A stretch of 64,000 nt of DNA from Sphingomonas sp. (lineage in GTDB: Bacteria; Pseudomonadota; Alphaproteobacteria; Sphingomonadales; Sphingomonadaceae). Positions 36,418-46,261 of the stretch are shown in pieces; position 1 is the first letter of the stretch, and every line of letters begins with the position of its first letter. Below the pieces are notes generated by a model, which saw only the letters and a list, made by a program, of their open reading frames with translations, made no database searches and was not told the DNA's origin. The DNA is taken from NCBI RefSeq assembly GCF_017304615.1, contig NZ_JAFKLZ010000002.1, positions 682,001 to 746,000 on the forward strand. The letters run 5' to 3'. The translations under genes were made by a program, and so were the position numbers.

Positions 36418-37668
36418 ATGAACCAGCCGCTTCCCCCCGGCGTTCCCGCGCGTCAGGCGGCGCTGCGCCTGCTCGACGCGGTGATGCGGCGGGGCGAAAC
36501 GATCGAGCAAGCGGCAGGCCGCACGCTTGCGTCTTTGCGCGCCGACAACGACCGCGCCCTCGCCCGCGCGATCGCTGCCGAGGTGCTACGGCATTTGCCC
36601 GATCTCGACGCGCTGATCGATTCGGCGACACAGCGCCCCTTGCCCGACGACGCCAAGGCGCGATTTGCGTTACGCATCGCCCTTGCGCAGATGCTCGCGC
36701 TCGGCACGCCCAGCCATGCCGCGATCGCCACCGTGTTGCCTCTGGTCGATGGCGGCCCGCGCAAGCTGGTCCATGGCGTGTTCGGCACGCTCAGCCGGCG
36801 CGGTGTGACCTTGCCCAATCCACCGGCGCTTCCCGCCGCCACCGCCGATCGCTGGGCAGAGCAATGGGGCGAGGACATGGTCGCCGCCGCGGCCCGCGCG
36901 ATGGCGACGCCGCCGCCGCTCGACCTCACCCTGAAGGGAGAGGAGGGTCCCGACGGCCTCACGCTTCTGCCCGGCCACCGCCGGCTGCCGCGCGGCACCG
37001 CGATCCCCGATCTGCCCGGTTACGATGCGGGTGCGTGGTGGGTGCAGGACATCGCCGCCTCGCTCCCCGCGCGCTTGCTCGGCAAGGGTCCCGGAGCCGC
37101 CATCGACGCCTGCGCCGCGCCGGGCGGCAAGTCGATGCAGCTTGCCGCCGCCGGCTGGCGCGTCACCGCGATCGACATCGCCGAAAGTCGTCTCGCGCGA
37201 CTTCGCGCCAATCTCGAGCGCACCGGTCTGTCCGCCGACATCGTCGCGGGAGACGCGACGCGCTGGAGTTCCCCCGCACCGGTCGACGCCATCCTGATCG
37301 ACGCGCCCTGCAGCGCGACCGGCATCTTCCGCCGTCATCCCGACGTGATCCACCGCGTCCATCCCGCGCTGATCGATCAGATGAGCGACCTCCAGCGCCA
37401 CTTGCTCGCGCACGCCGCCGGCTGGCTGAAGAAGGGTGGGCGGCTGGTATATGCGACCTGCTCGCTCGAACGCGCGGAGGGCGAGGAGCAAGTCGCGTCC
37501 TTCCTGTCGGCCAACCGCGATTTCGCGATCGATCCAGTGGTCCAGAATGAACTCCCCGCCGGCATCGCGCCCGTGCCGGAGGGGTGGGTCCGGATCCTGC
37601 CCGGCGCACTCGAAGAAGCGGGCGGCTGCGACGGCTTCTTCATTGCCCGATTCGTGCGCGCCGGATAG
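36418..37668 (+). CDS. rsmB: 16S rRNA (cytosine-967-C5) methyltransferase family protein
   Basis: This encodes 416 residues. An N-terminal NusB-like helical domain (1-140) is followed by a Rossmann m5C methyltransferase: DACAAPGGKSMQLA, the motif IV DAPCSATGIFRRHPD and the motif VI YATCSLERAEGEEQV carrying the catalytic cysteine. The NusB plus methyltransferase arrangement points to RsmB. It heads a close array rsmB-rpe-heparinase. Confidence 0.9.
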   Translation: MNQPLPPGVPARQAALRLLDAVMRRGETIEQAAGRTLASLRADNDRALARAIAAEVLRHLPDLDALIDSATQRPLPDDAKARFALRIALAQMLALGTPSHAAIATVLPLVDGGPRKLVHGVFGTLSRRGVTLPNPPALPAATADRWAEQWGEDMVAAAARAMATPPPLDLTLKGEEGPDGLTLLPGHRRLPRGTAIPDLPGYDAGAWWVQDIAASLPARLLGKGPGAAIDACAAPGGKSMQLAAAGWRVTAIDIAESRLARLRANLERTGLSADIVAGDATRWSSPAPVDAILIDAPCSATGIFRRHPDVIHRVHPALIDQMSDLQRHLLAHAAGWLKKGGRLVYATCSLERAEGEEQVASFLSANRDFAIDPVVQNELPAGIAPVPEGWVRILPGALEEAGGCDGFFIARFVRAG

Positions 37669-37677
37669 AGCCGCCTG

Positions 37678-38340
37678 ATGCAGCAGCCCGTCCGCATCGC
37701 CCCGTCGATCCTCAGCGCCGATTTCGCCAAACTGGGCGAGGAAGTCCGCGCGATCGACCGGGCGGGGGCAGACTGGATCCATGTCGATGTGATGGACGGC
37801 CATTTCGTCCCCAACATCACGATCGGACCGCAAGTGGTAAAGGCGATCCGACCGCACACCGCCAAGCCGCTCGACGTCCATCTGATGATCGCGCCGGTCG
37901 ATCCGTATCTCGACCAGTTTGCCGAAGCGGGCGCCGACACGATCAGCATCCATGTCGAGGCCGGGCCGCACACGCACCGCAGCCTTCGCCACATCCGCAG
38001 CCTGGGCAAGCGCGCCGGGGTCGTGCTGACCCCCCAGACCCCAGCCAAGTCGCTCGATTACTTGCTCGAGGAAGTCGATCTCGTCCTCATAATGAGCGTC
38101 AATCCGGGCTTCGGCGGACAAAGCTTCATCGAATCGTCGCTGCGCAAGATCGAGGCGGTGCGGTCGATGATCGACAAGCAAGGTCTGACCGTCGATCTCG
38201 AAGTCGATGGTGGGATCGACCGCGTCACCGCGCCCCGCGCAATCGCCGCCGGTGCGGACGCGCTGGTCGCCGGCACCGCGACGTTCAAGGGCGGCCCGGA
38301 CGCCTATGCCGCCAACATCGCTGCGTTGAGGGGCGGGTGA
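37678..38340 (+). CDS. rpe: Ribulose-phosphate 3-epimerase
   Basis: This encodes 220 residues. APSILSADFAKLGEEV, HVDVMDGHFVPNITIGPQVVKAIR, DVHLMI and VLIMSVNPGFGGQSFI are the defining TIM-barrel segments, including catalytic Asp and His metal ligands. It interconverts ribulose 5-phosphate and xylulose 5-phosphate in the pentose phosphate pathway. The stop overlaps the GTG start of the next gene. Confidence 0.97.
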   Translation: MQQPVRIAPSILSADFAKLGEEVRAIDRAGADWIHVDVMDGHFVPNITIGPQVVKAIRPHTAKPLDVHLMIAPVDPYLDQFAEAGADTISIHVEAGPHTHRSLRHIRSLGKRAGVVLTPQTPAKSLDYLLEEVDLVLIMSVNPGFGGQSFIESSLRKIEAVRSMIDKQGLTVDLEVDGGIDRVTAPRAIAAGADALVAGTATFKGGPDAYAANIAALRGG

Positions 38341-40064
38341 GCGACGAGGACACGCCCCAGGACGGCATCGAGGAAGGCAAGCGGCTAATCCGCCAAGGCG
38401 GCAGCGGGGGCCTTTCGCTGGCGGAGCGCGTGTCCGAACGCTTTCGCCGCCTGGCCTGGCGCACGCCGCTCCACGCTTTCCGCCTGCGGGGGCGTCATCC
38501 GCTCAAGCTTGTCGCGGTGCCCGAGGATCCGTTCATCGGCGATCCCCGGCGCGGCAACGCCTTGCTCGAAGGCCGCGTGATGTTCCGTGGGGAGAGCGTC
38601 GCGTTCGACGATCTCGACTTTGCCAAGCCGAACTGGTCGCCCGCATTCGGCGATTATGTCCACGGCTTCGCGTGGCTGCGCGATCTCGCCACCGTCGCGC
38701 CGCGCGCGATCGGGGTACCCGTCGCCGAAGCGCTGATGCGCGCGTGGCTGGCGATCCATGCCGAAAAGATCGGTGAGCCGGCCTGGAATGCGGAGATGTG
38801 GGGCAGGCGCATCCTGCACTGGACCGCGCACGCGCCGCTCATCCTGTCGTCTTCCGACCTGATTTATCGCAGCCTCGTGCTCAACACGCTCGCCCGGGGC
38901 GCGCGGCACCTCGATCGCGTGGCGGACAAGGCGCCCGCCGGGTTGCCAAGGGTTGCGGCGTGGTGTGGCGTGATCGCGGCGGGGCTGCTGATCCCCGGCG
39001 GCGACACGCGGCGCCAGATCGGCGAGGACGGCCTGACCCGCGCGATCGAGCAGGCAGTGTATGAGGATGGCGGCGTCGTCGCACGCGCGCCCTATGTCCA
39101 ACTCGACATCATCATGCTGCTGACGATGCTGCGCGCGGTTTACGACACGCGGCGGCTCGCACCCCCAGCAGCTTTGTCCGCCGCGCTGGGGCGGATGGTT
39201 CCGGCCCTGCAGGGCGTGTGTCACGCCGACCATGGCCTGTCGAGCTGGCAGGGCGGAGGACCGGTGCGGTCCGAACGGATCGACGAGGTCGTTGCCGCGA
39301 CCGGCGTGCGTGCGCGCCCGCTGCGCCAGGCGCGCGACTGGGGGTATCAGCGGCTTGCTCAGGGGGAGGCAGTGGTAATCATGGACGCCGCCCCGCCACC
39401 GATTGCGCGGCTGGCCGCTGGCGGCTGCGCCTCAACGCTGGCGTTCGAGATGTCGGACGGCCCCGAGCGACTGGTGGTTAATTGCGGCGGGGCGCGCGCG
39501 GCGATCGCACAGATTCCTCACGCGCTTGCCGATGGCCTACGCACCACCGCCGCGCATTCGACCCTGGTGGTCGGCGACAGCAATTCGACCGCAATCCACG
39601 CCGACGGCACCTTCGGGCGCGGCGTCGCCGAAGTGGAGCAAGCACGACAGGAATCGGCCGGGGGCAGCCGAATCGAGGCGAGTCACGATGGCTATGTCCG
39701 ACGCTTCGGCTTCCTCCATCGCCGTCAGTTGCTGCTTGCCGCCGACGGTCGTGAATTGCGCGGCGACGACATGCTGCTGCCCGCCGGACGGCGACGCAAG
39801 AACGCCGCGAACACGTTCGCCATCCGCTTCCACCTCGGCCCCGGCGTCGAGGCCGCGCCGACCGCTGACGGCATGGCGGCACTTCTTCGCTTGCCCTCGG
39901 GAAAGCTGTGGCAATTCCGTTGCCGCGGCGGCGGCCTGACGATCGAGGAAAGCCTGTGGATCGACCCCGACGGACGGCCGGTCTCGACACAGCAACTCGT
40001 CGTCCTCGGCGAAGCGACAGCGGGTGGCGAAAGCATCGCATGGGCCTTGAAGCGCGCAACCTGA
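38337..40064 (+). CDS. Heparinase II/III-like family protein
   Basis: This encodes 575 residues from a GTG overlapping the rpe stop. The N-terminal half is an alpha/alpha toroid-like domain ([50 protein letters not shown]). The C-terminal half is beta-rich with the typical Heparinase II/III sequence [16 protein letters not shown] and [17 protein letters not shown]. No signal peptide is seen, as in relatives located between rpe and purH in many alphaproteobacteria. Substrate is unknown; a uronate-containing polysaccharide is the usual guess. Confidence 0.85.
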   Translation: MSDEDTPQDGIEEGKRLIRQGGSGGLSLAERVSERFRRLAWRTPLHAFRLRGRHPLKLVAVPEDPFIGDPRRGNALLEGRVMFRGESVAFDDLDFAKPNWSPAFGDYVHGFAWLRDLATVAPRAIGVPVAEALMRAWLAIHAEKIGEPAWNAEMWGRRILHWTAHAPLILSSSDLIYRSLVLNTLARGARHLDRVADKAPAGLPRVAAWCGVIAAGLLIPGGDTRRQIGEDGLTRAIEQAVYEDGGVVARAPYVQLDIIMLLTMLRAVYDTRRLAPPAALSAALGRMVPALQGVCHADHGLSSWQGGGPVRSERIDEVVAATGVRARPLRQARDWGYQRLAQGEAVVIMDAAPPPIARLAAGGCASTLAFEMSDGPERLVVNCGGARAAIAQIPHALADGLRTTAAHSTLVVGDSNSTAIHADGTFGRGVAEVEQARQESAGGSRIEASHDGYVRRFGFLHRRQLLLAADGRELRGDDMLLPAGRRRKNAANTFAIRFHLGPGVEAAPTADGMAALLRLPSGKLWQFRCRGGGLTIEESLWIDPDGRPVSTQQLVVLGEATAGGESIAWALKRAT

Positions 40065-40104
40065 ACCGCCATTGGGGCGCCACCACCCCCCTCAGGAGCC
40101 GAAC

Positions 40105-41685
40105 ATGCCGACCGACATCGTCCCGATCAGACGCGCGTTGCTGTCCGTGTCCGACAAGATCGGGATCGTCGATTTGGCGAAGGCGCTGGCGGCGCAGGGG
40201 GTCGAATTGGTGTCGACCGGCGGCACCGCGACGGCGCTGCGCGATGCCGGGCTGACGGTGCGCGACGTGTCCGACCTGACCGGCTTCCCAGAGATGATGG
40301 ACGGGCGAGTCAAGACGCTCCACCCCATGGTGCATGGCGGCCTGCTCGCGGTGCGGGACGACGCCGCGCACGCAGCGGCGATGGACGAACACGGCATAGG
40401 CGCGATCGATCTGGTGGTGGTGAACCTCTATCCGTTCGCGCAGACGGTCGCGAAGGGGGCGGGCCGCGACGAGATCATCGAGAATATCGATATCGGCGGC
40501 CCGTCGATGGTGCGTTCGGCCGCCAAGAACCATGCCTTCGTCGCAATCGTCACCGATCCGGCCGACTATGCTACGATCGCGCGCGGCGAAACGACGCTTG
40601 AGGAGCGCCGCAAGCTCGCCGCCAAGGCGCTCGCCGCGACCGCGACTTATGATTCGATGATCGCGAGCTGGTTCGCGTTCGCCGATCAGGGCGAGCGTTT
40701 CCCGCAGACGCTGCCTTTGGTGCTCGAGCGGTCGGGCGAGGAACTGCGCTACGGCGAAAACCCGCACCAGGCCGCCGCTTTCTACGCCACGACCGGTCCT
40801 GCGGCGCGCGGCATCGGCCAGGCGCGCCAGGTCCAGGGCAAGGCGCTCAGCTACAACAATCTCAATGATGCCGACGCCGCGCTCGAGTTGATCGCCGAAT
40901 TCCGCGACGCCGATCCGACCTGCGTCATCGTCAAGCACGCCAATCCCTGTGGCGTCGCCATCGCCGCGACGCTGGCCGAAGCCTATGAGGCGGCGTTCGC
41001 GTGCGACACCGTGTCGGCGTTCGGCGGGATTATCGCCGTCAATCGCCCGCTCGACGCCGCCACGGCGCAGGCGATCACCGGGATCTTCACCGAGGTCGTC
41101 GTCGCGCCCGACGCCGATGCGGAAGCGGTCGAACTGTTCGCGGCGAAGAAGAACCTGCGCCTGCTACTGACCGGCGAACTACCCGACGCGCGCCGTCCCG
41201 GGCTGACCGCCAAATCGATCACCGGCGGCTGGCTGGTCCAGAGCCGCGACAATGGATCGATCGACGACGATGCCCTGCGCGTCGTCACCAAGCGCCAGCC
41301 GAGTCCACAGGAACTCGCGGATTGCCGCTTTGCCTGGACCGTCGCCAAGCACGTCAAGTCGAACGCCATCGTCTACGCCAAGGACGGCGCCACCGCCGGC
41401 GTCGGTGCGGGACAGATGAATCGGCTCGAAAGCGCCCGGATCGCCGCTTGGAAGGCGAAGGACGCCGCCGACAAGGCGGGTTGGGCCGAGCCGCGCACGA
41501 TCGGCTCGGCAGTAGCATCGGACGCGTTCTTTCCCTTTGCCGATGGCTTGTTAGCGGCCGTTGAAGCCGGGGCGACGGCGATCATTCAGCCAGGCGGATC
41601 GATCCGCGACGACGAGGTAATTGCAGCAGCGGACCAAGCGGGCCTCGCGATGATCTTTACGGGAATGCGCCATTTCAGGCACTAA
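40105..41685 (+). CDS. purH: Bifunctional AICAR transformylase / IMP cyclohydrolase
   Basis: This encodes 526 residues from the ATG at 40105. The IMP cyclohydrolase domain (1-190) has [36 protein letters not shown]; the formyltransferase domain has [19 protein letters not shown] and [10 protein letters not shown]. It catalyses the last two steps to IMP. The 3' end overlaps the convergent mmcB gene by 11 bases. Confidence 0.98.
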   Translation: MPTDIVPIRRALLSVSDKIGIVDLAKALAAQGVELVSTGGTATALRDAGLTVRDVSDLTGFPEMMDGRVKTLHPMVHGGLLAVRDDAAHAAAMDEHGIGAIDLVVVNLYPFAQTVAKGAGRDEIIENIDIGGPSMVRSAAKNHAFVAIVTDPADYATIARGETTLEERRKLAAKALAATATYDSMIASWFAFADQGERFPQTLPLVLERSGEELRYGENPHQAAAFYATTGPAARGIGQARQVQGKALSYNNLNDADAALELIAEFRDADPTCVIVKHANPCGVAIAATLAEAYEAAFACDTVSAFGGIIAVNRPLDAATAQAITGIFTEVVVAPDADAEAVELFAAKKNLRLLLTGELPDARRPGLTAKSITGGWLVQSRDNGSIDDDALRVVTKRQPSPQELADCRFAWTVAKHVKSNAIVYAKDGATAGVGAGQMNRLESARIAAWKAKDAADKAGWAEPRTIGSAVASDAFFPFADGLLAAVEAGATAIIQPGGSIRDDEVIAAADQAGLAMIFTGMRHFRH

Positions 41686-42181
41686 TTCGCCTGAAGCAGA
41701 AACCCAGTTCCGGGTCGGCCAGCCCGCTCGCGCGCCGCGCCGCACGCCGCGCAAACGCTAGTGTGCCTTTCTTCCGCCCCACACTGTTGAGCGGATGCGT
41801 CGCTGCCTCGCGCAGGATCGCGGCGTCATAGCGATCCGCAATGATCACGCCTGACCGTTCCGGCAGGAACGCCTCGCCATGTAGCGGACCGTGATCGAAC
41901 CCCGCTGGCACCGCCCAGAAGAAGCGGTCGCAATGATCGAGATAGTCGAACCACTTGCCGTCACCGAGCAGGTCGGCGCGCGACACCTTGATTTCGACAA
42001 TGACGATCTGGCCGCGCGCGTCGATTGCCATGATGTCCGCGCGCCGCCCGCCATCGAGTGGAACTTCGGTCATCGCCGCCAGATCGTGGCGCGCGAGCAT
42101 GCGAATAACGCCGCGCGCGACATCATGCGCGCACAGCGCCTCATCATGGGTTGGAGAACAACGGGGAGACGCGTCGAGCAT
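41675..42181 (-). CDS. mmcB: MmcB-family DNA repair protein
   Basis: This encodes 168 residues. The core [47 protein letters not shown] is a PD-(D/E)XK-like fold with Asp, Glu and Lys in place, and matches the alphaproteobacterial MmcB family tied to the mutagenic ImuB/DnaE2 repair pathway in Caulobacter. The C-terminal [15 protein letters not shown] is basic. Confidence 0.85.
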   Translation of the reverse strand: MLDASPRCSPTHDEALCAHDVARGVIRMLARHDLAAMTEVPLDGGRRADIMAIDARGQIVIVEIKVSRADLLGDGKWFDYLDHCDRFFWAVPAGFDHGPLHGEAFLPERSGVIIADRYDAAILREAATHPLNSVGRKKGTLAFARRAARRASGLADPELGFCFRRISA

Positions 42182-42227
42182 CTCCCCGCTCTAGAACATT
42201 ACGCGAACGCAGGGAAGTCCCGCGCCA

Positions 42228-42893
42228 TCACCGGAAGAAAATGTGGTTGCCGATCGTCGCGACACGCGCGCGGTTCCAGCTCGGCGAAACGCGGCGAGCG
42301 TGGAAATAAAGCGCGTTGGACGCGGGGCTGTCCCAGATGTCCGCCATCGCCACCTTCGCGATCGCGGTTGCGGTGCGATATTGCTGGCCGGCCGGCGCGT
42401 CGGGGATGCGGCCGCCGCGAACGAACGAGAACTGGCCGGGCTGCCTGACCACCGAACAGATCGTCTTGGGGAAACGCCCCGACGTCGTGCGGTTGATGAT
42501 CACTTCGGCGACCGCGAGTTGGCCCGAGAGCGGCTCACCTTTCGATTCGAAATACACCGCATCCGCCAGGCATTCCAGCTCGTCGCTCATCGCGCCGCCC
42601 ATGTCCTGCGCCGCCACGGCGGCGGCCAGGCTGGCGAAGGCAAGGCCGGGAGCGGACGCCGGCGACGTTGCGACCGACACTTCGTCCGGTGCGGGATCGG
42701 TAGCGGGTTTGAGCGTTGCGGTCGGAACCGGAACGGTGTCCGGGAGGTTTTCAATGGCCGGGATGACGGTCACGGCTGCCGCGACGGGCATGCGGGTCAG
42801 ATCCCAGGCCTTGCTGGGGCTGCTCATCCCGAGCAGCGCGAATAGAGTGACGCCAATCGCCACGGGAACCGTGGCGCGAGAGAAGAACGACAT
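42228..42893 (-). CDS. Cell wall hydrolase, SleB-like
   Basis: This encodes 221 residues. A signal-anchor segment (VPVAIGVTLFALLGMSSPSKA) and a Pro/Thr-rich linker precede a C-terminal Hydrolase_2 (SleB) domain from about 105: ECLADAVYFESKGEPLSGQLAVAEVIINRT, FSFVRGGRIP, NALYFHARRVSPSWNR. The Glu in YFESKGE is the presumed catalytic residue. It should cut peptidoglycan in the periplasm. The 160 bases upstream hold its promoter; no gene is seen there. Confidence 0.9.
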   Translation of the reverse strand: MSFFSRATVPVAIGVTLFALLGMSSPSKAWDLTRMPVAAAVTVIPAIENLPDTVPVPTATLKPATDPAPDEVSVATSPASAPGLAFASLAAAVAAQDMGGAMSDELECLADAVYFESKGEPLSGQLAVAEVIINRTTSGRFPKTICSVVRQPGQFSFVRGGRIPDAPAGQQYRTATAIAKVAMADIWDSPASNALYFHARRVSPSWNRARVATIGNHIFFR

Positions 42894-43054
42894 TCAACTT
42901 GCTTAAGTGCGGTTGGCGCGCGGACTCGGTCTAATGTCTTTAACGACGACCGATCCGGACAACCCCCCGACTGCGTAACCGTAAGGGATCGCACCCCGTC
43001 ACGACACAACGCGAACTATAGTGGCGTTGCCTGTGGGTTGTGCGGTGCAGCAAG

Positions 43055-43390
43055 TCAATCCGTTAAGATCGTTTCAGCGACGAATCGTTCTGCCGCTGCG
43101 ACATCCACCTCCACTACCCATAGATCGGGATCGCTCCTGCGACGCCGTATCCAGTAGTCGGTGACTTCCTGCAATTCGCCGGAAGGCCCGGTGGAGATCA
43201 GCGCGACGCGTCCGTCGGGACCGATTCCGCGCTCCAGAAGGCGCGGATGTTCACCACGTTCCTGCGCGACGATAAGGATCGCCCCAGCGGTCGGATCGCC
43301 TTTCGCCAGTACCGTCACGACCCCGCCTTCGACACTGGCGCGCCGAACCAGTGCATTGACCAAAGCACCGCTGGCGATCCGAGCGCTCAG
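43055..43390 (-). CDS. DUF1491 family protein
   Basis: This encodes about 111 residues: ALVNALVRRASVEGGVVTVLAKGDPTAGAILIVAQE, then a C-terminal YWIRRRRSDPDLWVVEVD block, matching the alphaproteobacterial DUF1491 family of unknown function. No ATG, GTG or TTG precedes the conserved start at the right distance. A CTG at 43390 overlaps the stop of the preceding thioesterase gene (CTGA) and is the best start I can see. It is last in the ptsN-thioesterase-DUF1491 array. Confidence 0.75.
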   Translation of the reverse strand: MSARIASGALVNALVRRASVEGGVVTVLAKGDPTAGAILIVAQERGEHPRLLERGIGPDGRVALISTGPSGELQEVTDYWIRRRRSDPDLWVVEVDVAAAERFVAETILTD

Positions 43391-43854
43391 CCGAAATATC
43401 CCGGCAGGCCGGCGAGCGGGATCGACGATCGCATGAACGTGCCGGTGCCGCGCGCGGCTTCCTCGCCATCGGCATCGATCAATCGCGCCTCGCCAACGAA
43501 CACGCGTCGTTGCCCGCTGACCCATCGGCCCTCGGCGACCACGGGACCCGCTTTCAGCGGGCGCTGGAACAACAGGTTGAACGCCGTGGTCAGTAGGAAG
43601 CGATCGGTTACCAGGCTGTTGCAGGCATAGAAAGCGGCGTCGTCGAGCATCTTGAAATAGCTCGTCCCATGCGCCGCGCCGCCCGCGTGATAGTGGTCCT
43701 GCTCGATCTTGAAGCTGATCCGCGCGACTCCCGCCTCCGGAATGGTTAGGCGCGATTGAAACAGCCGGTTGATCGGTGCGGCATCATAAAGCGATTCGAG
43801 CGCCCGGAAATGGGCGCCCGCTCCTGATTCTGAAGCACCCGCTTCAGGCGGCAT
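43387..43854 (-). CDS. PaaI-type hotdog-fold thioesterase
   Basis: This encodes 155 residues from the ATG at 43854, overlapping the ptsN end by 11 bases. The hotdog-fold pattern is clear: SRLTIPEAGVARISFKIEQDHYHAGGAAHGTSYFKMLDDAAFYAC, then FLLTTAFNLLFQRPLKAGPVVAEGRWV. H-A-G-G-A-A-H-G is the usual helix-entry motif of the PaaI branch. The acyl-CoA substrate is unknown. Confidence 0.85.
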   Translation of the reverse strand: MPPEAGASESGAGAHFRALESLYDAAPINRLFQSRLTIPEAGVARISFKIEQDHYHAGGAAHGTSYFKMLDDAAFYACNSLVTDRFLLTTAFNLLFQRPLKAGPVVAEGRWVSGQRRVFVGEARLIDADGEEAARGTGTFMRSSIPLAGLPGYFG

Positions 43855-44314
43855 CCCGCGCCTCGTCGCGCGCGAGCAGCACATACATCGCGTCCTTGGA
43901 TCCGGCGCCGCGCAGCTTGGCGACGAACTGGCCGTCGCGCAGCGCGCGCGACACGCGCGCCAACGCCTTGAGATGGTCTGCGCCAGCACCAGGCGGCGAA
44001 AACAGGGCGACGACCAGGTCGACCGGCAGCTCATCGACCGCGCCGACGTCGATCGGCTTGGCCAAAGTTGCCACGACACAGCGAATCGTGACCAGCCCGG
44101 CAACGCGCGCATGCGGGATCGCAACGCCGCCGCCGAAGCCGGTCGAGCCGAGCTTCTCGCGTTCGGTCAACGCGTCCGATGCCGTCTTGGCGTCAAGTCC
44201 GTAGGCGGTCGCCGCTAATAAGCCAAGCTGCTGGAACAATGCCTTTTTGCTCGCAACGGCCAACCCCCGGACGACAGCCTCCGGCCGGATCAGGTCCGAC
44301 AGATCGTTCATCAT
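43844..44314 (-). CDS. ptsN: PTS IIA-like nitrogen regulatory protein
   Basis: This encodes 156 residues. The phosphorylation site His68 lies in GGGVAIPHARV, with the preceding TEREKLGSTGFG loop standard for EIIA-Ntr. It takes phosphate from the PtsP-NPr relay and tunes potassium, nitrogen and stress responses. It follows the hpf gene directly, as in most proteobacteria, although rpoN is not adjacent here. Confidence 0.94.
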   Translation of the reverse strand: MMNDLSDLIRPEAVVRGLAVASKKALFQQLGLLAATAYGLDAKTASDALTEREKLGSTGFGGGVAIPHARVAGLVTIRCVVATLAKPIDVGAVDELPVDLVVALFSPPGAGADHLKALARVSRALRDGQFVAKLRGAGSKDAMYVLLARDEARDAA

Positions 44315-44326
44315 CGTCCCGCCCGT

Positions 44327-44908
44327 TCAGCTTGCGCGCTGGGGCTCGACCCAGCCAATCGTGCCGTCGCCGCGGCGATAGACCATATTGTAAGCGCCGG
44401 TTCCCGAATTGCGGAACATCAGCGCCTGAGTGTTGCGCAGGTCGAGCATCATCACGGCATCGCTGACGCTTGCATCGGGGACATCGACGCGAGTCTCGGC
44501 GATGATCAGCGGAGCGTCGCCGGGTTCATCGTCCGTGGATTCCTGGAATAGGGTATAGCCGGCATCGTCATAGCCAGCCGCTTCGCCGCCATCGCCGCCG
44601 TCGACGCCCTTGCGGTCATTGAGGCGACGCATGTAGCGGCGTAGCTGCTTTTCGATCTTGTCGGCCGCGCCGACGAACGCGCCCTGCGCTTCATAGCCGT
44701 CGTTACGCGCCTTCAGGACGACCCCGCGCATCACGTGGGCAACAATGTCGCAAGTGAAACCGGCATCATGCGCGCCCTTGCCGAACGTGACTTGCGCAGA
44801 AATCGCGCGGGAAAAATACTTATCCGCAATCCCCTGGAGACGATCCTGCACCAGCCCCTGCAAAGCGTCGCCGGTTTCGACCTGATGTCCAGAGACACGG
44901 ATATCCAT
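44327..44908 (-). CDS. hpf: Ribosome hibernation promoting factor, long form
   Basis: This encodes 193 residues. The N-terminal S30AE/YfiA domain (DIRVSGHQVETGDALQGLVQDRL...KIEKQLRRYMRRLNDRK) is joined by an acidic linker to a C-terminal dimerisation domain (VMMLDLRNTQALMFRNSGTGAYNMVYRRGDGTIGWVEP). The long form makes 100S ribosome dimers alone in stationary phase. Confidence 0.95.
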   Translation of the reverse strand: MDIRVSGHQVETGDALQGLVQDRLQGIADKYFSRAISAQVTFGKGAHDAGFTCDIVAHVMRGVVLKARNDGYEAQGAFVGAADKIEKQLRRYMRRLNDRKGVDGGDGGEAAGYDDAGYTLFQESTDDEPGDAPLIIAETRVDVPDASVSDAVMMLDLRNTQALMFRNSGTGAYNMVYRRGDGTIGWVEPQRAS

Positions 44909-44963
44909 CTTCTTTCTCCATCTTGGCTGGGCCGGCGCTGCTACGCTCGGCCCACGTCACGCG

Positions 44964-45659
44964 TCAACCGGACGCGTCGGCCCCCCAAAGCGGATTCTTC
45001 AATTTCCCGATAAACGCGGCGTGCCGCGCCAGTTCGTCCAGGTTCGGTGCGAAGATCCGCATCGGCCGCGGCTGCGCGGCGCGCGGATCGACCTCGAACA
45101 CCGGCACCGTGGCTTCTTCGTCTTCGCTGACCAGCGTCAGCCCGATCTGGCGGCCGCCGGTCAGCTCAACATAGACCTGACACAGCAATTGCGCGTCGAG
45201 CAGCGCGCCGTGAAGCACGCGGTGGCTGCGATCGATGCCGTATCGCGTGCACAGCGCATCGAGCGAATGTTTAGCGCCGGGATGCCGCTGGCGCGCCATT
45301 GCGACGGTATCGATCATGCGGTCGAGCGAGATAATGTCGCGACCGAGCTTCTTGAGCTCGCCGTTCAGGAATCCGAAGTCGAAGGTCGCGTTGTGCGCGA
45401 CCAGCATTGCGTCGCCGAGAAAGTCGAGCAAATCCTCGACCTTTTCGTGAAATCGCGGTTTGTCCGAAAGGAAGGCATCCGACAGGCCGTGAATGCGCTG
45501 CGCCTCGGCGGGCATTGGCCGTTCGGGATGAAAATAGGCGTGGAAGGTGCGGCCGGTTTCGACTCGGTTGATCATTTCGACGCAGCCGATTTCGACCAAG
45601 CGGTCGCCCGCGGCAAAGGACAGGCCAGTGGTCTCTGTGTCGAAAACGATTTCGCGCAT
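44964..45659 (-). CDS. dnaQ: DNA polymerase III epsilon subunit, proofreading exonuclease
   Basis: This encodes 231 residues from the ATG at 45659. DEDDh exonuclease motifs are present: VFDTETTGL (Asp7, Glu9), VAHNATFDFGFLN and HGALLDAQLL. The C-terminal tail (AFIGKLKNPLWG) would contact the alpha subunit. It is part of a dense maf-aroE-coaE-dnaQ array next to the putative origin, the usual alphaproteobacterial order. Confidence 0.96.
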   Translation of the reverse strand: MREIVFDTETTGLSFAAGDRLVEIGCVEMINRVETGRTFHAYFHPERPMPAEAQRIHGLSDAFLSDKPRFHEKVEDLLDFLGDAMLVAHNATFDFGFLNGELKKLGRDIISLDRMIDTVAMARQRHPGAKHSLDALCTRYGIDRSHRVLHGALLDAQLLCQVYVELTGGRQIGLTLVSEDEEATVPVFEVDPRAAQPRPMRIFAPNLDELARHAAFIGKLKNPLWGADASG

Positions 45660-45667
45660 TGATCCTG

Positions 45668-46261
45668 TTATCGGTCTTGGCTTGCCGACACGCAAGCTAT
45701 GACATGACGCACGGCGGCGCGGGTTTGATCCATCGGACAGTCGGTCGGGACGATGAAATCGGCCCGCGCCCGCTTTTCTGCATCGGGCATCTGGCGCGCG
45801 AAGATCTCCCCGAGGCGTTCCTTCGTCATGCCCGGCCGCGCCAGCACGCGCTCTGCCTGAGTCGCGGCGTCGGCCGAGACCACGACCGTGAAGTCTACAT
45901 TACGCTCGCCGCCGGTTTCGAACAGCAACGGCACGTCGAACACCACCATCGCGTCGTCGGCATGGCGTGCCAGAAACGCGGCGCGCTCCTCCCCGACGGC
46001 GGGGTGAACGATCATCTCGAGCTGCTTGAGCGCCACGGGATCGCCGAACACGCGAGCGCCGAGGTCCGCGCGATCGACGCCGTTCGGCCCCGTTGTGCCG
46101 GGAAAGTCCTGTTCGATCGCCGGAATCAGCCGACCGCCTGGTCCTTGCAGCGCGCGCACGGCCGCGTCGGAATCGAATACGGCGATGCCCTCGTCGACGA
46201 ACATCTGCGCGACGGTCGATTTTCCCATGCCGATCGAACCAGTTAAACCAATCGTCTTCAT
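45668..46261 (-). CDS. coaE: Dephospho-CoA kinase
   Basis: This encodes 197 residues. A P-loop (IGLTGSIGMGKSTVAQMF) and the FDVPLLFETGGE and VVVSADAATQAERVLAR segments identify CoaE, which phosphorylates the 3'-OH of dephospho-CoA. It overlaps the aroE end by 4 bases and runs into dnaQ after a 8-base gap. Confidence 0.97.
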   Translation of the reverse strand: MKTIGLTGSIGMGKSTVAQMFVDEGIAVFDSDAAVRALQGPGGRLIPAIEQDFPGTTGPNGVDRADLGARVFGDPVALKQLEMIVHPAVGEERAAFLARHADDAMVVFDVPLLFETGGERNVDFTVVVSADAATQAERVLARPGMTKERLGEIFARQMPDAEKRARADFIVPTDCPMDQTRAAVRHVIACVSASQDR

